A stretch of 21,431 nucleotides of DNA from DASSBG01 sp964583865 (GTDB lineage Bacteria > Pseudomonadota > Gammaproteobacteria > Xanthomonadales > Rhodanobacteraceae). A model generated the notes under the pieces. It saw only the letters and a program-made list of their open reading frames with translations. It had not been told where the DNA came from and did no database searches. The stretch covers positions 1 to 21,431 of the forward strand of contig CAZOXZ010000031.1 of the NCBI GenBank assembly GCA_964583865.1, read 5' to 3'. Positions 15,668 through 21,431 of the stretch are shown one piece after another; the stretch's first letter is position 1; every line of letters begins with the position of its first letter. A program made the translations under genes and the position numbers.

Positions 15668-15754
15668 GTGCCGGAAGCTTGGATGGCACAAACGATGATG
15701 GATTGACGCAGCCTTGCTTGCCTGGATACATGGGCGGGTTGTTGCAGTTCACCT

Positions 15755-15766
15755 TGCAAGCTTGCA
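15755..15766. repeat. 12-bp palindrome, copy 1 (before the ring-nuclease gene)
   Basis: TGCAAGCTTGCA, a perfect palindrome, lies 60 bases upstream of the ring-nuclease start. The identical sequence recurs at 16982-16993 after the gene. A TAGTAT at 15793-15798 could be the gene's -10, without a clear -35. Confidence 0.6.
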
Positions 15767-15826
15767 GCCCCGCTGTTCCCGCTTACACGGGCTAGTATTG
15801 AGGCGTCATTTCTGTCGAGGGCGATC

Positions 15827-16960
15827 ATGGACAAGCAGACCCGACCGCGGCGCATTCTGGCTTGTGTAACCGGCCTGACGCCGCAAGTGGTGACCGAAAC
15901 GGTGTACGCGCTTTCGCAGTGCCCGGACGCCTGGGTTCCGCATGAGGTGCATGTGCTGACAACCCTGACCGGCGAACAGCATGTCCGCAACAAGCTGCTG
16001 GATGTGGGTGAAGGCCGCTTTCGCGCGCTGTGCCAGCAATACGGGCTGGAGGACATCCGCTTTGATGCTTCGCACGTGCATGTTTTGCGTGACCGGCAAG
16101 ACCAGCCCATGGATGACATTCGCTGTCAGGAAGACAACCTCGCCATGGCCGATGCCATCCTGGCGTTCATCGCCAGCGCAAGTTCCGATCCGGACAGTGA
16201 GCTTCATGTCTCGCTGGCGGGTGGACGCAAAAGCATGGGTTTCTTTGCCGGTTATGCGTTGTCGCTGTATGGCCGGCCCCAGGATCGCTTGTCACACGTG
16301 CTGGTCAGCAAGGACTTTGAAACCCTGCCGAGTTTCTTTTTTCCGCCGATCGAGCCCGTTGAGCTGGAAACACGCGATGGCCGACGTGTTTCCACGGCCA
16401 CGGCCCGCATTGATCTGGCGGACATTCCCTTTGTTCGCCTGCGCGACAGGCTTCCCCGTGAATTGCTGGATGGCGGCCGCTTCGTCGACGCGGTCGAGGC
16501 TGCGCAGCGCTTCGAGCAACCACCGCAGCTTGTCGTTGATTGCCGACATCGCGCCATTACCTGTGCCGGCACGGTCATCAACATGAGCACCCTCAATTTC
16601 GCGGTGTACGCGTGGCTGGCCGACCGCGCCAAGCACCTTGATGATCCGGCGGTGCGCCTGCCTGAGTTCAATGCCGTGCACTCCGGCGTCCGTCAGGAGT
16701 TGGCGAGCTTTGGACGGAAACTTTACGCCAACCCGGTGTCACGCGAGGCCGAGGAATGGGAAGCGCGTGCCTGGGATGACGACCGTGCCGACCATAACCA
16801 GTGGCTCTCCGAACGCCGTAGTCGCATCAACCGGACCATTCGTGATGCGCTGGGTCGTGATGGCAAGAAAATCTATGGGATCGCATCCGTCCGCACCGGT
16901 GGCCGCAAGACGCAGCATCAGTTGGCGCTGAGTGCGCCAGCCATCACATTCCACTCGTGA
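15827..16960 (+). CDS. Orphan CRISPR-associated ring nuclease/CARF protein (NE0113, Csm6-like family)
   Basis: 377 residues starting at an ATG with GAGGG six bases upstream. The N-terminal half is a CARF-type Rossmann domain: RRILACVTGLTPQVVTETVYAL (9-30), VHVLTTLTGEQ (41-51), and the ligand-loop motif VSLAGGRKSMGFFAGYALSLYG (128-149), with Lys135 in the position typical of cyclic-oligoadenylate ring nucleases. This pattern is what I know as the NE0113 CRISPR-associated family, annotated as ring nuclease Csm6. The C-terminal part (about 240-377) is helical and closes with GKKIYGIASVRTGGRKTQHQLALSA, resembling a winged helix. Expected role: binding, and possibly degrading, cyclic oligoadenylate from a type III CRISPR system. 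No HEPN R-x4-H motif was found. No cas gene or array is nearby; it stands alone, divergent from the toxin-antitoxin-like pair. Confidence 0.8.
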   Translation: MDKQTRPRRILACVTGLTPQVVTETVYALSQCPDAWVPHEVHVLTTLTGEQHVRNKLLDVGEGRFRALCQQYGLEDIRFDASHVHVLRDRQDQPMDDIRCQEDNLAMADAILAFIASASSDPDSELHVSLAGGRKSMGFFAGYALSLYGRPQDRLSHVLVSKDFETLPSFFFPPIEPVELETRDGRRVSTATARIDLADIPFVRLRDRLPRELLDGGRFVDAVEAAQRFEQPPQLVVDCRHRAITCAGTVINMSTLNFAVYAWLADRAKHLDDPAVRLPEFNAVHSGVRQELASFGRKLYANPVSREAEEWEARAWDDDRADHNQWLSERRSRINRTIRDALGRDGKKIYGIASVRTGGRKTQHQLALSAPAITFHS

Positions 16961-16981
16961 TAGGGTAAATTCGCAATGCAC

Positions 16982-16993
16982 TGCAAGCTTGCA
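16982..16993. repeat. 12-bp palindrome, copy 2 (after the ring-nuclease gene)
   Basis: An exact second copy of TGCAAGCTTGCA, 21 bases after the ring-nuclease stop codon. Flanking bases also show partial likeness (GCA-T-CAC in front of both copies). Confidence 0.6.
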
Positions 16994-17066
16994 ATACAAC
17001 CGGGTGCTACGGAGAGCCGTCATGCTTTTCGCAACCTTCATGCGGCGACGGGTACCGTGTCCCGAT

Positions 17067-17101
17067 GCTTCCCGCTTCCCGCTTCCCGCTTCCCGATTCC
17101 C
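17067..17101. repeat. Tandem heptamer array (GCTTCCC x4, GATTCCC x1)
   Basis: Five head-to-tail 7-bp units, the last with one change. Heptamer arrays of this GATTCCC/GCTTCCC type are a familiar intergenic feature of Xanthomonadales genomes. The unit length would keep no reading frame, and there is no gene here. Confidence 0.8.
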
Positions 17102-17298
17102 GCGGACTCGGGGCAACATGTTCTGGCGATGCCTGGTTCCCGATCATTGCGTGCTTGACGGCGGTGTCGGGCGAGTATCGGCCTTGTGACTGGATAAAGC
17201 AGCTGGGTGGGGGTTCTTCATGGCCTCCGTGTGCCTCAGACACTGTTTCTTGCCTGTTCGGCGGCAGGTGTGATGGAGGCGGGTTTGTGTGGTGGTCA

Positions 17299-17398
17299 AA
17301 ACAGAACTGAAAAGGTCCTGATTAATCTTCTTGCAAACAAGACCGAAACGGTCTTGTTTAATGTGGCGCGATAATACCAAACAGGACCAGATTGGCCC
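17299..17398 (+). promoter_or_regulatory. Array of three related dyads in the narG control region
   Basis: Three dyads each begin AAACA. Their cores are GAAC-N6-GGTC (17304-17317), GACC-N5-GGTC (17341-17353) and GACC-N5-GGCC (17385-17397). The middle one is a perfect 11-bp inverted repeat, AAACAAGACCG-AAA-CGGTCTTGTTT (17335-17359). A GATAAT at 17370-17375 is a good -10 between dyads two and three, and no -35 is apparent. I found no consensus FNR site. This looks like a repressor or activator array for nar; the regulator is unknown. Confidence 0.55.
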
Positions 17399-17537
17399 AT
17401 GATCCAGATGAGCGCGCGGGTTATGATCATTGCGTATCCTGTCGCGACCTTACCGGGCTGTTGTTGCCGGTGTGTCGCCGTACGAGGCGGGTGCTTGGGC
17501 CCGCCGGTGCAGTCCACAACCAGTCGAGGTTCTTGTC

Positions 17538-20500
17538 ATGGCTCATTTTCTGGAGCGTTTGCGTTACTTTTCTCGTCCGCGTGAGGACTTCTCCAATGGT
17601 TGGGGTGAGATGCGCATCGAGGCGCGTCAATGGGAGGACGGTTACCGCAACCGCTGGGCGCACGACAAGGTGGTGCGCTCCACGCATGGCGTGAACTGTA
17701 CGGGGTCCTGCGGCTGGAAGATCCACGTCAAGCAGGGCGTGGTGACGTGGGAGATTCAGGAGACGGATTATCCGCGGACGCGTGAAGGCGTGCCCAATCA
17801 TGAACCGCGTGGCTGTGCGCGTGGCGCCTCGTATTCCTGGTATCTGTACAGTGCCAATCGCCTGAAATATCCGATGGTCCGTGGGCGCTTGCTGAAGCGT
17901 TGGCGCAAGGCCCGGCAGACCATGGAACCGGTCGAGGCCTGGAAGTCGCTGATGGACGACCCCGAGGCAAAGGATTACAAGACCATGCGTGGGCGCGGCG
18001 GTTTCGTGCGCGCCAATTGGGATGAGGCGCTGGAGATCGCGGCGGCCTCGAACATCCATACCATCAAGAACTACGGGCCGGATCGCATCACCGGTTTCAC
18101 ACCGATTCCGGCCATGTCGATGGTGTCCTACGCGGCCGGCTCGCGCTACATCAGCCTCATCGGCGGCACCATGCTGTCGTTCTACGATTGGTATTGCGAC
18201 CTGCCCATTGCCAGTCCGCAAACCTGGGGCGACCAGACAGATGTCAACGAATCGGCCGACTGGTACAACGCCGGCTTCATCATGGCCTGGGGTTCGAACA
18301 TTCCGCAAACACGGACGCCCGATGCGCACTTCTTCACCGAGGCGCGCTACAACGGCACGCGCGTGGTCGGCGTCAGTCCGGATTTCTCCGAGCTGGCCAA
18401 GCTCTCCGACATCTGGCTGCATCCCAAGCAGGGCACGGATTGCGCCATGGCGATGGCCATGGTGCACGTCATCCTCACCGAATTTTTCATCAAGCGACAG
18501 GTGCCGTACTTTCAGGATTACTGCCGCCAGTTCACCGATCTGCCAATGCTGGTGACGCTGCGCAAGGATGGCGATCGCTGGGTGGCCGGACGATTCGCCC
18601 GCGCCAGCGACTTCGCCGATGATCTGGGCACGCCGGACAAGGCCGACTGGAAAACGGTCGCGCTGGATGCCGACGGCAAGCCGGTGGCGCCGCTTGGGAC
18701 CAGCGGTTTCCATTGGGCCGACAAGGACAGCAAGGACCATGGCCGCTGGAACCTGGAGCAGAAGGCCGCCGATGGCAGCGATACCAAGCTGTCGCTGACC
18801 GAGATCGAGCGCAGCGACGCTGTGCTGGATGTGGCCTATCCGTATTTTGGCGGCGTGGCGCACGAGCACTTCACGGCCAACGAGCAGACTGATGTGCTGG
18901 TGCGCAAGGTGCCGGTACGCAAGCTAGCCGGCAAGGATGGCGAGCTGGTGGTGGCCACGGTGTTTGACCTGCTGTGCGGCCATTACGGTGTCGATCGCGG
19001 CCTGGGTGGCGATTGCGCCGCGAGTTTCGAGGACGATGTGCCGTACACGCCGGCCTGGCAGGAAAAGATCACCGGCGTGCCGGTCGATCGCGTCATCGAC
19101 GTGGCCCGCGGCTTTGCCGACAACGCCGAGAAGACCGAAGGTCGCTCGATGATCATCGTCGGCTCGGGCATCAATCACTGGTTCCATCAGGATGTGACCT
19201 ACCGTGCCATGATCAACATGCTGATGTTGTGCGGCACGGTGGGGCAGTCCGGCGGCGGCTGGGTGCACTACACCGGCCAGGAAGCCGTGCGTCCGGAGGT
19301 CGGCTGGGCCACCCTGGCTTTCGGCCTGGATTGGTCGCGTCCGCCGCGGCAAATGGCCGGCACGGATTATTTCTACCTGCATTCGGACCAGTGGCGCTAC
19401 GAGACCCTGCAGACCGACGACTTGCTCTCGCCGCTGGCGGATGATCGCGAGCGCCATGGCGGCACCATCGTCGATTGCAGCGTGCGCGCCCAACGCATGG
19501 GCTGGCTGCCTTCGGCGCCGCAATTGAACAAGAGCCCGCTGGAGGTGGCGCGCGAAGCCGATGAGGCGGGCGTGGATGTCAAGCAGTACGTCGTGGACGG
19601 CCTGAAGTCCGGCGATCTGGCCATGGCCTGCGAGGACCCGGACAACCCGGCCAACTTCCCGCGCAATTTGTTCGTGTGGCGTTCCAACTTGCTGGGTTCG
19701 TCCGGCAAGGGCCACGAGTATTTTCTGAAGCACTTCCTGGGCACGCGCGACGGCTTGCAGGGCAAGGACCTGGGCGAGCAGGGCGGCCAGAAGCCCGAGG
19801 AAGTCACCTGGCGTGATCCGGCGCCGGAGGGCAAGCTCGACCTGGTGGTGACGCTGGACTTTCGCATGTCCACCACGGCGCTGTACTCGGACGTCGTCCT
19901 GCCGACGGCCTCCTGGTACGAGAAGCAGGATATTTCCACCACCGACCTGCATCCTTTCATCAACCCGTTCACGGCGGCCGTGGATCCGGTCTTCGAATCG
20001 AAAAGCGACTGGGAGATCTTCAAGGCCATCGCCAGGAAGTTCTCGGAGCTGACCGAAGGCCACCTGGGCAAGGAAAAGGACGTCGTGTTGCGGCCCATCA
20101 TGCACGATTCGCCCGGTGAGCTGGCCCAGCCGTTCGACGTGGCCGACTGGAAGAAGGGTGAGTGTGACCTCATTCCCGGCGTCACCGGCCCCAACATCAT
20201 GGAGGTCGAACGCGACTATCCGGCAACCTTTGCCCGCTACACCTCGGCCGGGCCGCTGCTGGACGGCGACGACGGCGCCGGGTCGCACGGCATCAGCTGG
20301 AACATGTCGCACGAGGTGGCTCAGCTGGCCAAGTTGAACGGCACCGTGGTCGACGGGCCCGCCAAGGGACGGCCGAAGATCGATTCGGATATCGATGCCT
20401 GTGAAACCGTACTCATGCTGGACCCGGTGACCAACGGTGAAGTCTCCAAGCGCGGCTTTGCCGAGATGGAGCACGAGACCGGCCGCAAGCTGACGCATCT

Positions 20501-21320
20501 GGCGGCTGACCGCGAGCGCGAAAAGTTCCGCTTCCGTGACTTGCAGGCGCAGCCGAAGAAGGCCATTACCGCGCCGACCTGGTCGGGCGTGATGAACGAG
20601 GAAGTGGGCTATGCCGGCCACTACATCCACGTGCATGAGCGGGTGCCCTGGCATACCTTGACCGGACGCCAGCATTTCTACCTCGACCACGGCTGGATCC
20701 GCGACTACGGCGAAGCATTCCCCTTGTACCGCCCGCCCGTTGACACCCGCTCGACGCATGCGGTGGCGGGCAAGCAGAGCAACGGCAACGCCGAGATCAT
20801 GTTGAACTTCATCACCCCGCACCAGAAATGGGGTATCCACTCGACTTACACCGACAACCTGCTGATGCTGACCTTGTCGCGTGGCGGGCCGATCGTGTGG
20901 ATTTCCGAGGTGGACGCGAAGAAGATCGGCGTCGAGGACAACGACTGGATCGAGTGCTTCAACATCAACGGTGCCCTGACAGCGCGCGCGGTGGTCAGTC
21001 AGCGCGTCAACGAGGGCATGTGCATGATGTACCACGCGCAGGAAAAGATCGTGAACGTGCCCGGCTCGGAGATCACCGGCCAGCGTGGCGGCATCCACAA
21101 CTCGGTGACGCGCATCATGTTGAAGCCCACGCAGATGATCGGCGGTAATGCGCAATTCTCATGGAGCTTCAACTACTACGGGCCGGTCGGCAACAACCGC
21201 GACGGCTTCGTGGTGGTGCGCAAGATGAGCAAGATTGACTGGATGGATCGTGTGCAGCGCGAGGCCCGCGAGGAGGAACTGGACGTGAAAATGGTGGACG
21301 CACGGGAGGAATCGGCATGA
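17538..21320 (+). CDS. narG: Respiratory nitrate reductase alpha subunit
   Basis: The catalytic Mo-bisMGD subunit of the membrane-bound, cytoplasm-facing nitrate reductase NarGHI, reducing nitrate to nitrite with quinol electrons. The 1260-residue protein aligns with E. coli NarG (1247) along its length. The FS0 4Fe-4S ligands are His50, Cys54, Cys58 and Cys93 (STHGVNCTGSCGW, NHEPRGCARG), and the Mo-binding Asp218 is in SFYDWYCDLP. Other landmarks are GADGRSM-equivalent GRSMIIVGSGINHW, GQSGGGW, FVWRSNLLGSSGKG, the C-terminal cofactor region TPHQKWGIHSTYTDNLLMLTLSRGGP and RGGIHNSVTRI. There is no twin-arginine signal, as expected for NarG. The ATG at 17538 follows GAGGT by 7 bases; the open frame extends to 17430 without family similarity. 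narH follows with an ATGA overlap. Confidence 0.98.
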   Translation: MAHFLERLRYFSRPREDFSNGWGEMRIEARQWEDGYRNRWAHDKVVRSTHGVNCTGSCGWKIHVKQGVVTWEIQETDYPRTREGVPNHEPRGCARGASYSWYLYSANRLKYPMVRGRLLKRWRKARQTMEPVEAWKSLMDDPEAKDYKTMRGRGGFVRANWDEALEIAAASNIHTIKNYGPDRITGFTPIPAMSMVSYAAGSRYISLIGGTMLSFYDWYCDLPIASPQTWGDQTDVNESADWYNAGFIMAWGSNIPQTRTPDAHFFTEARYNGTRVVGVSPDFSELAKLSDIWLHPKQGTDCAMAMAMVHVILTEFFIKRQVPYFQDYCRQFTDLPMLVTLRKDGDRWVAGRFARASDFADDLGTPDKADWKTVALDADGKPVAPLGTSGFHWADKDSKDHGRWNLEQKAADGSDTKLSLTEIERSDAVLDVAYPYFGGVAHEHFTANEQTDVLVRKVPVRKLAGKDGELVVATVFDLLCGHYGVDRGLGGDCAASFEDDVPYTPAWQEKITGVPVDRVIDVARGFADNAEKTEGRSMIIVGSGINHWFHQDVTYRAMINMLMLCGTVGQSGGGWVHYTGQEAVRPEVGWATLAFGLDWSRPPRQMAGTDYFYLHSDQWRYETLQTDDLLSPLADDRERHGGTIVDCSVRAQRMGWLPSAPQLNKSPLEVAREADEAGVDVKQYVVDGLKSGDLAMACEDPDNPANFPRNLFVWRSNLLGSSGKGHEYFLKHFLGTRDGLQGKDLGEQGGQKPEEVTWRDPAPEGKLDLVVTLDFRMSTTALYSDVVLPTASWYEKQDISTTDLHPFINPFTAAVDPVFESKSDWEIFKAIARKFSELTEGHLGKEKDVVLRPIMHDSPGELAQPFDVADWKKGECDLIPGVTGPNIMEVERDYPATFARYTSAGPLLDGDDGAGSHGISWNMSHEVAQLAKLNGTVVDGPAKGRPKIDSDIDACETVLMLDPVTNGEVSKRGFAEMEHETGRKLTHLAADREREKFRFRDLQAQPKKAITAPTWSGVMNEEVGYAGHYIHVHERVPWHTLTGRQHFYLDHGWIRDYGEAFPLYRPPVDTRSTHAVAGKQSNGNAEIMLNFITPHQKWGIHSTYTDNLLMLTLSRGGPIVWISEVDAKKIGVEDNDWIECFNINGALTARAVVSQRVNEGMCMMYHAQEKIVNVPGSEITGQRGGIHNSVTRIMLKPTQMIGGNAQFSWSFNYYGPVGNNRDGFVVVRKMSKIDWMDRVQREAREEELDVKMVDAREESA

Positions 21321-21431
21321 AGATCCGCGCACAAGTCGCCATGGTGCTGAACCTGGACAAATGCATCGGCTGTCATACCTGTTCGGTCACCTGCAAGAAC
21401 GTGTGGACCTCGCGCAAGGGCATGGAATACG
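21317..21431 (+). CDS. narH: Respiratory nitrate reductase beta subunit, 5' end only
   Basis: Only the first 38 codons are inside the window, and the gene continues past the edge. It begins MKIRAQVAMVLNLDKCIGCH and shows the first 4Fe-4S cysteine set C16-x2-C19-x2-C22-x3-C26, as in NarH, which relays electrons from NarI to NarG. The ATG overlaps the narG stop by four bases, with GGGAGGA upstream. narJ and narI are presumably beyond the edge. Confidence 0.95.
   Translation, partial: MKIRAQVAMVLNLDKCIGCHTCSVTCKNVWTSRKGMEY

Larger units (their letters stand above)
16961..17537. other. Long gene-free spacer upstream of narG
   Basis: 577 bases without a credible gene. It holds, in order, the second 12-bp palindrome (16982-16993), a heptamer array (17067-17101), an unassigned stretch (about 17105-17295), three operator-like dyads with an AT-rich core (17299-17398), and the narG leader. 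Short open frames here are low-quality and overlap these signals. Confidence 0.7.

Noticed and set aside
15640..15670. Possible tRNA T-arm or tRNA gene end
   Set aside because: The GCGAACCCCGC string looks like a T-arm, but the loop lacks the TTC sequence and no acceptor, D or anticodon arms can be found around it.
15582..15752. N-terminal extension of the small Cys-rich protein to 143 residues
   Set aside because: The extension runs through the hairpin, operator and promoter-like sequences, while the ATG at 15581 has a strong ribosome-binding site.
14731..17537. CRISPR array near the ring-nuclease gene
   Set aside because: No set of regularly spaced 25-40 bp direct repeats is present; the only repeats are a 12-bp palindrome pair and a 7-bp tandem array.
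17161..17537. FNR/ANR or NarL boxes before narG
   Set aside because: No TTGAT-N4-ATCAA within two mismatches and no convincing heptamer pair were seen by eye; the TCTTG-CAAA-CAAGA dyad departs too far from the consensus.
18924..21155. 743-codon minus-strand open frame inside narG
   Set aside because: Mirror of narG codons; no recognisable motif and no start signal. narG itself is unambiguous.

Overview
The window is GC-rich, densely packed chromosomal DNA from a Gram-negative gammaproteobacterium. The KAS I/FabA pair, Kdo transferase, TolC and the E. coli-like NarG all point that way. The order tetR - isoaspartyl methyltransferase-like gene - tolC - waaA, together with GCTTCCC/GATTCCC heptamer arrays and GTAGGTCGG...CCGAC REP-like elements, suggests the Xanthomonadales/Lysobacterales. 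That placement rests on remembered gene order and repeat style, not on a search; the genus is not resolved.

Layout. (1) 65-4883, minus strand: macrodomain protein, UbiH-family FAD hydroxylase, fabA, fabB and an unidentified membrane protein. fabA and fabB are one base apart, so they are almost certainly one transcript. (2) 4949-10292: waaA (plus) converges on a minus-strand pcm-like/tolC pair; a TetR-family regulator diverges from a small hypothetical gene over a shared operator-like dyad; ppa follows on the minus strand. (3) 10460-14730, plus: a molybdenum block, namely modE, a clear ModE box, a small exported molybdopterin-oxidoreductase-fold protein, then modA-modB-modC with overlapping or near-touching ends. 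Between modE and the operon the 3' end of modE plus a REP-like hairpin has been duplicated. (4) 14737-16960: a small accessory island holding a two-gene toxin-antitoxin-like module on the minus strand (14737-15581) and, divergently, an orphan CRISPR-associated ring-nuclease/CARF protein (15827-16960). No CRISPR array or other cas gene is visible. (5) 16961-21431: a long regulatory spacer with a heptamer repeat and a three-dyad operator-like array, then narG and the first 38 codons of narH.

How the parts fit. The mod block imports molybdate under ModE control, and molybdenum is needed for the Mo-bisMGD cofactor of the NarG nitrate reductase encoded next door, so the two blocks form a functional neighbourhood that the defence-like island interrupts. 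The fab, waaA and tolC region is envelope housekeeping. The best candidates for something undescribed are the HicAB-like but Cys-rich toxin/HTH pair with its own operator, the 12-bp palindrome repeated on both sides of the ring-nuclease gene, and the spaced dyads upstream of narG.
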